The notes: generated from the sequence alone by a model not told the origin. A DNA stretch of 64,000 nucleotides from Actinomycetospora succinea (GCF_004363095.1 NZ_SNYO01000016.1:1-64000); one strand, 5' to 3'; shown: positions 1 to 8,572, numbered from the stretch's first letter. Numbers and translations are program-made.

Positions 1-196
1 CAACCATCTGGGATCCGGTTCGGACAGTGCTCACCGGCCGGCGGCTCGGACACCGGAGTCTGGACCACGACCACGCCGGTGTAGCCCCATTAGGTTGGGG
101 TCGGCTGCTCCGTTGACGGGCCCGGACCCCGCTCGCCCATCGGTGTTTCGACCAGCTACACCGACCTGGCCGGGATCGAAGGGAGAGCCGCCGACG

Positions 197-997
197 ATGA
201 CTTCTCACGACCCCTCGCGCGATCACACGGGCGATCGGTCAGTCGCCGATGTCGACGTCCTCGAGGCCTTTGCTCGCGCGCTCCTCAACCACGAGAGGCA
301 CGACGAGCACGACGAGCTCGAGCGCACCCTTGGGCTGGTGGTCGCCCATGCCGTCGACAGCCTTCCCGCCGTGCAGGGAGCCGGCGTCTCACTGGTGACG
401 CGGGATGGCAGCGTGACCTCGTACGCCTCCAGCGACGACAACGTGGCCGCCCTCGACGCGCTGCAGGGCACCTTGAGCGAGGGACCGTGCTACGACTGCA
501 TCCGCGAGCAGTCCCCGGCGATCGTCAACGACATGGCCGTTGCCGGGGTCGACCGCTGGCCGCGGTTCGCGCCGGTTGCGCTCGAGCATCGGGTGGCAGC
601 GATGTGCTCGGTTCGGCTCGTCGCCCGCCACCACAGCGCGGCGGGCACATTGAACCTCTACGCCACCCAGCCCGGAGCGTTCGACGCCTCCTGCCTCGCC
701 ACCGCGTCGCTGATGGCATCCCACGCCGCGCTCGCGGTGCACGCCGCCCAACGCATGGCCGACTTCGCTGAGGCGCTAGAGTCCCGTGACGTCATCGCCC
801 GAGCCAAAGGCATCCTCATCGAGCGGTTCGGCCTGAACGACGAGGAAGCCTTCGAGAGATTGAGAAACTCGTCGCAGACCACGAACGTGAAGCTGCGTGA
901 CGTCGCCGCGTGGCTGGTCGCCGACACCATCGGTGAGGCGGACAACATTCCTACCCCGCGCCCGCGGCCGAATCATCACGAAGCGCACCAGCCATGA
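197..997 (+). CDS. GAF and ANTAR domain-containing regulator
   Basis: A 266-residue cytoplasmic regulator. An N-terminal GAF-type sensor (about residues 20-170) is followed by an ANTAR RNA-binding domain (about 192-243), recognisable from the IARAKGILIERFGL and KLRDVAAWLV segments. ANTAR proteins typically bind paired-hexaloop RNA hairpins and act as antiterminators; the GAF ligand here is unknown. The ATG at 197 is preferred to the upstream GTG at 95 because the upstream extension is low-complexity Pro/Ala and a GGGAG purine stretch lies about 11 bases before 197. It stands alone, 92 bp before the sigma-factor operon. Family assignment is firm; target RNAs are not visible. Confidence 0.88.
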   Translation: MTSHDPSRDHTGDRSVADVDVLEAFARALLNHERHDEHDELERTLGLVVAHAVDSLPAVQGAGVSLVTRDGSVTSYASSDDNVAALDALQGTLSEGPCYDCIREQSPAIVNDMAVAGVDRWPRFAPVALEHRVAAMCSVRLVARHHSAAGTLNLYATQPGAFDASCLATASLMASHAALAVHAAQRMADFAEALESRDVIARAKGILIERFGLNDEEAFERLRNSSQTTNVKLRDVAAWLVADTIGEADNIPTPRPRPNHHEAHQP

Positions 998-1089
998 GGC
1001 AGCGCAGAACCCGGTTGCGCGATGCCGGGCTGTGATTCCGCATCGGCGCCCGATCTCGTCAGACGATCAGGTCTGAGGTCAGGGCAGCC

Positions 1090-1764
1090 GTGAGAAGGCG
1101 GTCCCGGAAGCCGAGCGACCTGGACGGAGCCGTGTGTCCGGTTCCTAACGGCGAGGAAACCCGGCGTCACCGCCGGGCGCTCGATACCGGTGTCGGCGGC
1201 GACGGCGCTGCCCTGCGCGCGACGCGGGACGCCGAGGACGGCTGGCTGGTCCGGCAGGCCCGCGCAGGGAGCGCCGAGGCGTTCGAGGTGCTGATCACGC
1301 GGCACCAGGATCGAATCTTCCGGATCGCACTACGGGTGCTCGGCAACCGTCACGACGCCGAGGACGTCATGCAGGATGTCCTGATCCAGCTGTGGACCGG
1401 ACTGGCCGGATTCGCGGGCACCAGCGCGTTCACGACCTGGCTGCACCGCGTCGTGGTGAACCGATGTCTGAGCCGGGCCCGCAGCGTTCGCCGTACCGAG
1501 ACGGTTCCCGGACCGAGCGAGGCGGGCCATCCCACAACACCGGCCGCGGGCCGGCAGGTGCAGGATCAGGCTGAGCTCGCGGTGGCCGCCCATGCGGTCG
1601 CCGGCCTGCCGGACGATCAGCGCAGCGTCTTCGTGCTCTGCCAGCTCGAGGGACTGAGCTACCGGGAGGTCGCGGTGATCCTGCGCCTTCCGGAGACCAC
1701 CGTGCGGGGCCGTCTGGCCCGGGCGCGTGAGCGACTCGCACAGGCGATGGAGGAGTGGGCATGA
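1090..1764 (+). CDS. ECF-type RNA polymerase sigma-70 factor
   Basis: A 224-residue extracytoplasmic-function sigma factor. Region 2 is seen around FEVLITRHQDRIFRIALRVL and the DAEDVMQDV segment, and region 4 in the C-terminal third as LEGLSYREVAVILRLPE followed by TVRGRLARARERL, the promoter -35 recognition helix. The roughly 50-residue N-terminal extension is unusual, so a downstream start is possible. It overlaps the next gene by four bases (ATGA). That next gene carries an HxxxCxxC zinc-binding anti-sigma motif, so the pair probably forms a sigma/anti-sigma switch driving the Asp23 cluster downstream. Confidence 0.9.
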   Translation: MRRRSRKPSDLDGAVCPVPNGEETRRHRRALDTGVGGDGAALRATRDAEDGWLVRQARAGSAEAFEVLITRHQDRIFRIALRVLGNRHDAEDVMQDVLIQLWTGLAGFAGTSAFTTWLHRVVVNRCLSRARSVRRTETVPGPSEAGHPTTPAAGRQVQDQAELAVAAHAVAGLPDDQRSVFVLCQLEGLSYREVAVILRLPETTVRGRLARARERLAQAMEEWA

Positions 1765-2420
1765 CCGACGATGCCCGGCCTCGAGCGGCCGATCCCGAGC
1801 GGGCGGACACGCTGCCGTGTGGAACAGATTCGGCGAGCCTGCTGACCCAGGTGTGCGAGGGCCGGGGCAGCGAGCTCACCGAGCACCAGGCGGCCTGTCC
1901 CCACTGCCAGGCCGAGCTCAGGCGTTGCCGCGAGCTGTGGTCGCCGGTCGACGGGCTGGCCCGGGAGCCGGTCCGCGCACCGCAGGCCGTGGTGGCGCGC
2001 GCGCTCGCGTGGGTGCGGGAGATGGCCGGAGACCAGCCGCAGGCGGCGAGGTTCCGGATGGCGGACCTGCCGGACGGTCGGACCGGACCGGCAGGGGAGT
2101 CGTGGATCGCCGCGCGGGTGGTGATCCGGTCGGCCCGTCTGGCCGCCGAGCAGGTCGACGGTGTTCGGGTCGCCCTGGGTCACCTTGTCGCTGCGCCGTC
2201 CGCTACATCTTCGGCGGCTCCCCCCCAGGTCGGCTCTCCGGCTCCCGACGGCTCGCAGGACGAGCGCACGGTGCTGGAGGTCGCGATCGCGGCGGACTAT
2301 GGCCAGGACCTGTATGCGCTGGCCGAACGCATCCGAGTCCGGGTCGTCGACGAGGTGCGGCAGCTGACGGGTCGGGCGCCCACCGCGGTGGACGTGCTCG
2401 TCGACGACGTCCTCGCCTAG
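1761..2420 (+). CDS. Anti-sigma zinc-finger protein fused to an Asp23/Gls24-like domain
   Basis: A 219-residue protein. Near residues 35-47 the stretch EHQAACPHCQ gives the H-x3-C-x2-C motif of zinc-associated anti-sigma factors. The C-terminal half, from ESWIAARVVIRSARLAAEQVDGV to TAVDVLVDDV, has the alternating pattern of Asp23/Gls24 alkaline-shock proteins (beta strand, VxIAADYGQ, amphipathic helix RIRVRVVDEV, TGRAPTAVDV). No transmembrane segment is apparent, unlike most ECF anti-sigmas. The start at 1761 overlaps the sigma stop codon. The inferred role is to hold the ECF sigma factor and link it to the Asp23 envelope-stress proteins. Confidence 0.7.
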   Translation: MTDDARPRAADPERADTLPCGTDSASLLTQVCEGRGSELTEHQAACPHCQAELRRCRELWSPVDGLAREPVRAPQAVVARALAWVREMAGDQPQAARFRMADLPDGRTGPAGESWIAARVVIRSARLAAEQVDGVRVALGHLVAAPSATSSAAPPQVGSPAPDGSQDERTVLEVAIAADYGQDLYALAERIRVRVVDEVRQLTGRAPTAVDVLVDDVLA

Positions 2421-2584
2421 CGCCCCTCTCTGTGACCCAGCACACAAGGCCATGGCCGTGACGAATCCCGGTGGACCGCGTCCAACGTTCTGAGACCCAC
2501 CGAGCGCGCCCAGCCCCTGCGTGTTCGCGCCAGCTCGACGCCGGGTCCCCGATCGATCTTCCCTAGCTCTAGGAGCCGTCTGCC

Positions 2585-3121
2585 ATGACCACGCCCGCTA
2601 CGTCCACCGGTCCCACCGCGACCACCACGAATGCCGCCCCGAACGGCCCCGCCACGGGCGTCGGCTCGGCGATGTCCTCGACGCCCGCCCGTGCCGGCGG
2701 TCTCGACACCGAGTTCGGCAGGACGACCATCGCCGACCCGGTGGTGGCCAAGGTCGCCGGCCTGGCTGCCCGCGAGATCCCCGGTGTCCACGGGTTCGGC
2801 GGCGGCGCGTCGCGGGCGTTCGGGGCGATCACCGAGCGCCTGCCCGGTGGCCGGACGTCCTCGAGCCAGGGCGTGTCGGTCGAGGTCGGCGAGCGCCAGG
2901 CCGCGGTCGATCTGATCATCGTGGTGGAGTACGGGGTCGCGATCGCCGACCTGTCCCGCGCGATCCGCCGCAACGTGATCGGCGCGGTCGAACAGATGAC
3001 CGGCCTGCAGGTCGTCGAGGTCAACGTGAACGTCGTCGACCTGCACCTGCCCAGCGACGACGACTCGGACGACGACTCGCAGGACCAGGGGCCGGCGCGC
3101 TCGACCAACCGGGTCCAGTGA
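2585..3121 (+). CDS. Asp23/Gls24 family envelope stress response protein
   Basis: A 178-residue protein with a disordered Thr/Ala/Pro-rich first 40 residues, then a full Asp23/Gls24 domain: TTIADPVVAKVAGLAAREIPGV, a middle SVEVGERQAAVDLIIVVEYG strand pair and the VNVNVVDLHL ending, with an acidic Asp-rich tail. Asp23 proteins accumulate at the inner face of the membrane, tethered by AmaP, and support envelope homeostasis. An AGGAG-like site (CTAGGAGCCG) sits before the ATG. The 164-bp gap upstream suggests its own promoter. Its stop overlaps the next GTG start by four bases. Confidence 0.9.
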   Translation: MTTPATSTGPTATTTNAAPNGPATGVGSAMSSTPARAGGLDTEFGRTTIADPVVAKVAGLAAREIPGVHGFGGGASRAFGAITERLPGGRTSSSQGVSVEVGERQAAVDLIIVVEYGVAIADLSRAIRRNVIGAVEQMTGLQVVEVNVNVVDLHLPSDDDSDDDSQDQGPARSTNRVQ

Positions 3122-3537
3122 CCACCCCGCAGGACCCGGGGCCGGCCTCCACCGGTCCCGGGCCGATGCCGGCCGGTATCACCGGCGCACCGGGAACGGA
3201 GCCGACGGCGAGCGGCCTGCCACGGTTCGATCCGGCTGGTCCGCTCGCGGCGCCGGTCGCACGGGACGTCGACGCGCTCGCCGAGCCGGTCGCCGCCGCG
3301 GTGCTGGCCTGCCCGAGCGTGGCGGGCCTGTCCGGCGGCCCGTTCGGGACCGTGGGCACCTACCTGCCCGGGCGCCGTGTCACCGGGGTCCAGATCACCG
3401 ACGCCGAGGTCACGGTTCGCATCGTGGCCCGGCCCGCGCCGCTGCGGCGCATCGAGGCCGAGGTCCGCGCCGCGGTCGCGCCCCTGGCGCCGGGCCTGCC
3501 GGTGCAGCTCGGCGTCGACGACCTCGACGCCGGCTGA
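3118..3537 (+). CDS. Divergent Asp23/Gls24-like protein
   Basis: A 139-residue protein in the Asp23 cluster, started at the GTG that overlaps the previous stop (GTGA coupling). The N-terminal 45 residues are Pro/Gly/Thr-rich. The remainder (VAAAVLACPSVAGLSGG, TYLPGRRVTGVQITD, EVTVRIVARP, and a final VQLGVDDLD) matches the strand-helix-strand outline of the Asp23 fold but lacks its usual conserved residues. I infer a shortened paralogue that may bind the other Asp23 proteins. Similar small proteins accompany actinobacterial Asp23 operons. Confidence 0.65.
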   Translation: MTTPQDPGPASTGPGPMPAGITGAPGTEPTASGLPRFDPAGPLAAPVARDVDALAEPVAAAVLACPSVAGLSGGPFGTVGTYLPGRRVTGVQITDAEVTVRIVARPAPLRRIEAEVRAAVAPLAPGLPVQLGVDDLDAG

Positions 3538-3610
3538 CCCCTCGCCGTCTCCCACTCCGCCGCCGGTCCCACCGGACGCCCGCGGCGCCGATCTCCTCTG
3601 GAGCTCCCTC

Positions 3611-3799
3611 GTGTCCAACACTGTTCTCGGCCTGCTGGTCGGTCTCACCCTCGGTCTCGCCGCTGCCTTCGGTGGCGTCAACGCGTTCCTGGTCGTGCTC
3701 GTCCTGGGCCTGCTCGGGTTCGTGGTCGGGCGATTCCTCGACGGGCAGCTCGACGTCGACGGCCTGACCGGTCGCGGCCGGTCGAAGACCCGGCTCTGA
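3611..3799 (+). CDS. Small membrane protein of the Asp23 cluster
   Basis: A 62-residue protein read from GTG at 3611 in the frame ending at 3799. Two hydrophobic stretches (LGLLVGLTLGLAAAFGG and AFLVVLVLGLLGFVVG) make a short helical hairpin, followed by a basic tail (RGRSKTRL). It resembles the small DUF2273-like membrane proteins found between asp23 and amaP genes; this comparison is from memory. It lies 73 bp after the divergent Asp23 gene and 9 bp before the next, so it is almost certainly in the same operon. Confidence 0.7.
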   Translation: MSNTVLGLLVGLTLGLAAAFGGVNAFLVVLVLGLLGFVVGRFLDGQLDVDGLTGRGRSKTRL

Positions 3800-3808
3800 G
3801 GGCCGGCG

Positions 3809-4324
3809 ATGACCACACCAGACACCGGCGTCGGCCATGAACCCGGAGCGCACCCCTCCCAGGCCCTGGAAAAACGCCTGGTCGCCACCACCGTCAACAC
3901 CCCCTCGCCGACGACCGGACGCCACGCCGCCCCGGAGGAAACCGACGACAGGAGCACCGACGATGCCGCCGAGCGCGGGTCGCTGACCATTCACGACGTC
4001 GTGGTGGAGAAGGTCGCCACGGCTGCGGCCTCGGAGGTCGAGCACGTCGGGGGCGCCACCCGCCGGGTGCTCGGGGTGCCGACCGGCCACGAGGACGGAG
4101 ACGGTCGTCCGCGGGTGTCGGCGAAGGTCTCCGGGCAGCTCACGTCGCTCGAGATCCGCCTGGCCGTCGCCTATCCGGCCTCGGTGCGCGCCACCACCGA
4201 AGCCGTCCGGGCGCACGTCCGGGACCGTCTCCAGGAGCTCACCGAGCTCACCGTGACCCGGGTCGACATCACCGTCGCCGCCCTGACGGCCACGAGGACG
4301 AGCGCGAAGCGGGTGGTCGCATGA
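3809..4324 (+). CDS. Asp23/Gls24 family envelope stress response protein
   Basis: A 171-residue Asp23 paralogue. After about 55 disordered residues the domain begins at GSLTIHDVVVEKVATAAASEV, continues with the RVSAKVSGQLTSLEIRLAVAYP strands, and ends with a helix and the strand VTRVDITVAAL. It lies between the small membrane protein and the DUF6286 gene and overlaps the latter by four bases (ATGA), so its translation is coupled. Several different Asp23 proteins in one operon suggest a mixed membrane-associated assembly rather than redundancy; that is inference. Confidence 0.88.
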   Translation: MTTPDTGVGHEPGAHPSQALEKRLVATTVNTPSPTTGRHAAPEETDDRSTDDAAERGSLTIHDVVVEKVATAAASEVEHVGGATRRVLGVPTGHEDGDGRPRVSAKVSGQLTSLEIRLAVAYPASVRATTEAVRAHVRDRLQELTELTVTRVDITVAALTATRTSAKRVVA

Positions 4325-4869
4325 TCCGCCGCCCTCGCCGCAGCACTCCGGCCACGATCGTCGCGCTGGTCGTACTCGCGGTCTGCGTGCTCGTCGTCGT
4401 CTGCTGCGTGCAGGCCCTTCTCGGCCAGGCCCCGCTCATCAGGTTCTCCCAGGTGCTCGAGGTGACCGCGGGGCAGCGTTGGAACAGTGGTGCCACGATC
4501 GCCGTCGCGATCGTGCTCGCGGTCCTCGGGCTGGTCCTTCTCCTGGCCGCGATCCGCCCGGGCAAGCCGACCGTGATGCCCCTGGTGCGGATGACCGATG
4601 CCGACGGCGCGCCCGGCGCTGACGCCGGCGTACGCCGCACCAGCCTGAGCAAGGACCTCACCACGACCGCCGAAGGTGTACCCGGCGTCGCCAGGGCAAC
4701 GGTCAGCGCCCGCCGCAGCCGGGTCACCGCAACCATCACCGTCGCCGCGGCCGACCCCACCGCGGTCCCCGACACGGTCCGTGGACGCCTCGAGTACCGC
4801 CTGATCGAGGTCGGTCCCGCTCCCCGACCGAAAGTCCGCGTCAAGGCTCGCCGCGCCGACACGGGCTGA
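4321..4869 (+). CDS. DUF6286-type membrane protein of the Asp23 operon
   Basis: A 182-residue membrane protein. Two transmembrane segments (TIVALVVLAVCVLVVVCCVQ near residues 11-30 and ATIAVAIVLAVLGLVLLLAAI near 58-78) are followed by a soluble C-terminal domain. That domain (RRTSLSKDLTTTAEGVPGVA, VTATITVAAADP) recalls half of an Asp23 fold, as in AmaP. The layout matches actinobacterial DUF6286 proteins of alkaline-shock clusters. It probably sits in the membrane and docks cytoplasmic Asp23 subunits. Start codon coupled to the preceding gene. Confidence 0.78.
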   Translation: MIRRPRRSTPATIVALVVLAVCVLVVVCCVQALLGQAPLIRFSQVLEVTAGQRWNSGATIAVAIVLAVLGLVLLLAAIRPGKPTVMPLVRMTDADGAPGADAGVRRTSLSKDLTTTAEGVPGVARATVSARRSRVTATITVAAADPTAVPDTVRGRLEYRLIEVGPAPRPKVRVKARRADTG

Positions 4870-4905
4870 GAGCCGACCCATGAACCTCATCCCGGACAGG
4901 AGGCC

Positions 4906-5496
4906 GTGATGGCCAGTCCCAACCGGCCCGCCCGGCTCAACCGCAGCCTGCTCCTACTGATCGCGATCGTGTTGCTCGCCGCGGCAGCGTTCACGCTGCT
5001 GCTCGGGTTCGGGGTCCTCGCCGGCCTCGGCGTGACCAGCCCCGAACCCGGCTCACCGCTCACCGCGGCATCGCCGGCCCCGCCGACGTGGGTGGCCTAC
5101 GTGACGATCGTCGTCGCCGTGGCGGTCGGGCTGCTCTGCGTGCGGTGGCTCGTCGCCCAGACCATCCGCAAGCCCTCCTCCGGAACGTGGCGACTCGAGA
5201 ACGACCGAGCCACCGGGACCACCCGGCTGGACGCGCAGATCGCGGTGGACCCTCTGGTCGACGAGGTCGGGACCTACCCGGGGGTGCACCGCGCATCGGC
5301 CCGACTCTCCGGAACCGCGACCCGCCCGTTCCTGCACCTGGTGGTCGGCACCGAGGACGCCGCGGACATCACCGCGCTACGACGGCGTATCGACAGCCAC
5401 GCCATCCCGCGGCTGCGCCAGGCACTCGACCTGCCCACCCTGCCCGCCGACCTGCTCATCCGCCTCGACGACGCCCGCTCGGCCCGTCTGTCCTGA
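4906..5496 (+). CDS. AmaP-like alkaline shock response membrane anchor
   Basis: A 196-residue protein with two transmembrane helices (SLLLLIAIVLLAAAAFTLLL and TWVAYVTIVVAVAVGLLCVR) and a cytoplasmic C-terminal part (RLDAQIAVDPLVDEVGTYPG, FLHLVVGTEDAADI) resembling AmaP, which anchors Asp23 to the membrane in staphylococci. GTG 4906 and ATG 4909 are adjacent alternative starts behind an ACAGGAGGCC Shine-Dalgarno. It is the last gene of the Asp23 operon. Its 3' end overlaps the convergent SpoIIE phosphatase gene by 41 bp. Confidence 0.8.
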   Translation: MMASPNRPARLNRSLLLLIAIVLLAAAAFTLLLGFGVLAGLGVTSPEPGSPLTAASPAPPTWVAYVTIVVAVAVGLLCVRWLVAQTIRKPSSGTWRLENDRATGTTRLDAQIAVDPLVDEVGTYPGVHRASARLSGTATRPFLHLVVGTEDAADITALRRRIDSHAIPRLRQALDLPTLPADLLIRLDDARSARLS

Positions 5497-7354
5497 CGCT
5501 CTCGTTCTCGCCGTGGTTGGCGCGTGGCGCAGGCTCGAGCCGGATCGCCAGCGCGACGACGTCGTCGTCGGCGCCGGGCGCGAGCTCAGAGACGACGGTG
5601 TCCACCAGGTCTTGCGGTGACAGGGCTGCGTGGCGGGTCAGCGTGTCGCGCAGGCGGGCGGTTGCCTCGTCGAGGTCACCGCCGGGCCGCTCGATCAGGC
5701 CGTCGGTGTGCAGGAACACGGTGCACCCGTCGTCGAGGACGACCTCATGATCGATCCGTGGCCGGCGGACCGCGACGGGGAACCCGAAGAGCGGGTCGAC
5801 ACCCTCGAGCAGTGCAGTGGACCCGTCCGGGGCGACGATCAGCGGTGGGGGATGCCCCGCGTTGGTCCAGGTCATCGACCAACCGCCGTGGGTCCGACGG
5901 CGCAGGTGCACGAGGACCGCGGTCCCGACGAGTCCGAGGCCGTCGCCGGCATTGGCCCGTTCGACCGCGGCCAGGGCCCGGGAGGGCGGGCCGGCCACGT
6001 CCCAGGCCGCCTGGCGCAGCATGGAGCGCATCTGACCCATCCGCACTGCGGAGTCGAGGGTATGTCCGACGACGTCGCCCACGGACGCCGCCACGATCGG
6101 CGGCGACTCCCCCGTGGCTCCGGGAAGCAGGGAGGCGTCGTACCAGTCGCCGCCGACGTCCTCGCGGTCATCGGCAGGCTGGTAGCGGGCCGCGATCTCG
6201 ACACCCGAGACCGCGGGCAGCGGCGCCAGCATCGCGGCCTGCATCTCGTGGGCGACGAGGACCCGTCCCTCGACGAACCGCACCCGGGGCACGACCTGAG
6301 CGACGTAACCCGCCACGGTGGCCGCGAAGAGGCGGTCCGCATCCGAGAGGTGAGGGTCGACAGGCCAGCCCAGCACCATCAGGCCGAGGTCGCTCACGCG
6401 TCCGGTGAGCCGCACCACCAGAGCCGTGTGCGCGTCGAGGACCGCGAGCCAGGAGCCGACGCCCGTGGGGAAGGCGCCGTCGGTCTGACCTCCCGAGCCG
6501 ATGTCGACGACGGCGTCATGCGGGGCGGTCGTCGCCGCCGCGCTCGGTTCCGTCCAGGGAAGGACGGCGCCGTCGGGCGGGGTGGTGGGTCGGCCGTCGT
6601 GGAGCCGGTAGACGCCGCCGCCCTCGTCCTGGAGCGCGAGTGCGACCGACGAGGGGCGCAGCGTCGGCGTGATCAAGTCGGCGAGGCGCGCGCGGAGTCC
6701 GGCGAGGTCCGAGACGTCGCTGAAGGCTTGAGAGGCAGCCAGAAGGGACTGGCTGCGTCGATACGAGGTGGAGAGGTCCCGTTCGACGCTGTCGCGGCGA
6801 CGGCGTTCCTCCTCGGCGTCCACCCGCGCCAGGCGCAGTCGCAGTTCGGCCGAGCATCCCTCGGCCAGGCCGCGCAGGAGTTCGAGGTCCCGCGGTGTCC
6901 AGGCCCGCGGGTGCTGGTCGATCGCGCACAGCGAACCGAGGACGTGACCGGCGGCGTCGGTGAGGGGCATTCCGGCGTAGGCGATCACCGACAGGTCGCG
7001 GATCGCGAGGTTGTCGCGCACCCTCGGGTCCTCGCGGGAGTCGCTGACGATGAGCGGTTGCGACGTCGCGATCACGTGCTGGCAGAACGAGTGGCTCAGC
7101 GGTGTGCGGCGGCGCTCGGCCCACGGCTCCGGAAGACCGGCCTGGCCGGGAAAGACCTGCTGGTCGGACTGCACGAGCGAGACGAGGGCCACCGGCACGT
7201 CCAACCAGCGTCGGACGCGCTCGGCGATCCCGTCGAGGACGGGGTCAGGTGCCTCGTTCAGGCCGGAGCGAGCCAGCGCGCGCATGCGTGACGGATCGGA
7301 GATCGGATCGCACGGTGCCGTCGTGACCCGGTGGTCATCAACGCTCGGTACCAC
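5456..7354 (-). CDS. GAF domain-containing SpoIIE-family protein phosphatase
   Basis: A 632-residue cytoplasmic PP2C-type phosphatase. An N-terminal GAF domain (about residues 30-175, with FCQHVIATSQPLIVSD and GMPLTDAAGHVLGSLCAID) is followed by a coiled-coil linker, a second GAF-like region (about 215-370) and a C-terminal SpoIIE domain (about 380-615) with the metal-binding DVGGDWYD, ASVGDVVGHT and TVFLHTDGLIE motifs. Such phosphatases dephosphorylate STAS anti-sigma antagonists in partner-switching pathways; STAS proteins and an RsbW-like kinase occur later in the window. An AGGAGAG site lies just before the GTG start. Confidence 0.92.
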   Translation of the reverse strand: MVPSVDDHRVTTAPCDPISDPSRMRALARSGLNEAPDPVLDGIAERVRRWLDVPVALVSLVQSDQQVFPGQAGLPEPWAERRRTPLSHSFCQHVIATSQPLIVSDSREDPRVRDNLAIRDLSVIAYAGMPLTDAAGHVLGSLCAIDQHPRAWTPRDLELLRGLAEGCSAELRLRLARVDAEEERRRRDSVERDLSTSYRRSQSLLAASQAFSDVSDLAGLRARLADLITPTLRPSSVALALQDEGGGVYRLHDGRPTTPPDGAVLPWTEPSAAATTAPHDAVVDIGSGGQTDGAFPTGVGSWLAVLDAHTALVVRLTGRVSDLGLMVLGWPVDPHLSDADRLFAATVAGYVAQVVPRVRFVEGRVLVAHEMQAAMLAPLPAVSGVEIAARYQPADDREDVGGDWYDASLLPGATGESPPIVAASVGDVVGHTLDSAVRMGQMRSMLRQAAWDVAGPPSRALAAVERANAGDGLGLVGTAVLVHLRRRTHGGWSMTWTNAGHPPPLIVAPDGSTALLEGVDPLFGFPVAVRRPRIDHEVVLDDGCTVFLHTDGLIERPGGDLDEATARLRDTLTRHAALSPQDLVDTVVSELAPGADDDVVALAIRLEPAPRANHGENESVRTDGPSGRRRGG

Positions 7355-7669
7355 GCGACTCTCCTACGCCACTAGCCGGACCTCGATCATCGCCTCGAGC
7401 CGTTGTCGGCGCCGGAGCATCGCACGAGCTGGCTCGTTCCGGCCACGATGCCGCGGTGCACGCCCGCGAGAGCAGGAGGGTAGGGGCGCGGTCCCTGGTC
7501 ATGTCGCCGACGGAGCCCCGTCGTCGCCGCCGGCCGGGCGATGCCACCAGGTCACTACCAGCCACGAGCGACGGCCCCGACGCGGAAGGCATGGAGGGTG
7601 CGCGGGACGGGGCCGGCCCTCCGCAACGCCCCCTGAAGCACGAGTCGGGCCAGCGTGTCAACGCTGGGC
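7355..7669. other. Intergenic region between the SpoIIE phosphatase and the ANTAR-AraC gene
   Basis: A 315-bp non-coding gap. It must hold the promoter of the leftward phosphatase gene near 7355-7450 and the 3' end of the leftward ANTAR-AraC gene. A GGCCCCG/CGGGGCC inverted repeat (7573-7579 and 7608-7614) with a 28-base loop lies just past that gene's stop and might help termination, but it has no U-tract. Open frames crossing the gap have no ribosome site or recognisable family. Nothing else is seen. Confidence 0.5.
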
Positions 7670-8434
7670 TCAGCAAGGGCGCAGGCCGCTGGCCGTCCGA
7701 GGTGGCACAGAGCTCTGCCCTCGAGAGCGGTCGGCGGCGAGTTCCTGGGCGACGAGCAGGTGCAGACGTTCCTCGACTGCGGTCGAGATCGGCAGCCGTT
7801 GAGCGCGTGCTGTGGCGATCAATGCCTGGATCGAGACCTCGATGGACCGATGCTGGAACGACTCCGATCGACGTACGGCATCGACCGCACGGTCGAGCAC
7901 GTCGCGTGGATCGGGAACGTCTGGACCATTCGAGGCGTGCAGGGTCTGGCTCGGAGAGCACCCGAAGACACGCCTGTACTCGCCGGCGAACCGCCCGGTG
8001 TTGGCGAAGTGCCATCGGCTGGCGATGTCGCTCACCGTGACCCGGTTGCCTCGGTGACCGGCGGAGAGGTCGCGACGGGCGCCCTCCAGGCGGACCTGGC
8101 GCAGATAGCCCAACGGCGTCTGCTGTCGTTGTTTGCGGAACGACTGCTGCAGCCCACGAACGCCGATGTGAGCAGCTGCGGCGATCTCCTCGATGCCGAT
8201 CACGCTCCGGGCGTTGGCGTCGATGAACGAGACCGCGCGCCTCACCGTGTGTGAAGCGGCGCTGAGGTGCTCCTCGCGTGGCCCTGCCACCAACGTCTCG
8301 GCGAAGTCTCGGACCCCTCGGTCGCTGTCCCGTGCCATCGCCACCAACATCGTCGAAGCCAGCTCGACATCCTGGCGGTACCGCTCCATGAGCACGCCGA
8401 GAGCAACGTCGATCGGATCGTGGTTACCTGGCAT
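7670..8434 (-). CDS. AraC-family regulator with an N-terminal ANTAR-like segment
   Basis: A 254-residue regulator. Its first 50 residues (VALGVLMERYRQDVELAS and SDRGVRDFAETLV) align by eye with the C-terminal two thirds of an ANTAR RNA-binding domain. Residues about 65-175 form an AraC double helix-turn-helix (VRRAVSFIDANARSVIGIEE, AAHIGVRGLQQSFRKQ, LEGARRDL, VSDIASRWHFANTGRFAGEY, RVFGCSP). The ATG at 8434 is chosen because a GAAGGGGGG Shine-Dalgarno precedes it; the longer frame to 8524 lacks one. Combining an RNA-binding and a DNA-binding module is unusual. An ANTAR gene remnant lies immediately upstream. Confidence 0.8.
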   Translation of the reverse strand: MPGNHDPIDVALGVLMERYRQDVELASTMLVAMARDSDRGVRDFAETLVAGPREEHLSAASHTVRRAVSFIDANARSVIGIEEIAAAAHIGVRGLQQSFRKQRQQTPLGYLRQVRLEGARRDLSAGHRGNRVTVSDIASRWHFANTGRFAGEYRRVFGCSPSQTLHASNGPDVPDPRDVLDRAVDAVRRSESFQHRSIEVSIQALIATARAQRLPISTAVEERLHLLVAQELAADRSRGQSSVPPRTASGLRPC

Positions 8435-8572
8435 GTCGCCCCCCTTCACGCCAGCCGACCTGCTTGCGCAGAAGGCGATGACGCGCGCGTGCGCAGCCGC
8501 GACACCGACGATGCGGACGACCATCGCACGGAGTACCCCCGGAACGCACGAGTTGTCGCGACCGCGTGATGT

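Noticed and set aside
5630-7291. Long rightward frame of about 550 residues opposite the SpoIIE phosphatase
   Set aside because: Antisense shadow in high-GC DNA; Gly/Arg/Val-rich with no family, while the minus strand encodes clear GAF and SpoIIE motifs.
7573-7614. GGCCCCG/CGGGGCC hairpin after the ANTAR-AraC gene as a terminator
   Set aside because: 28-base loop and no U-tract; chance pairing is likely at this GC content.
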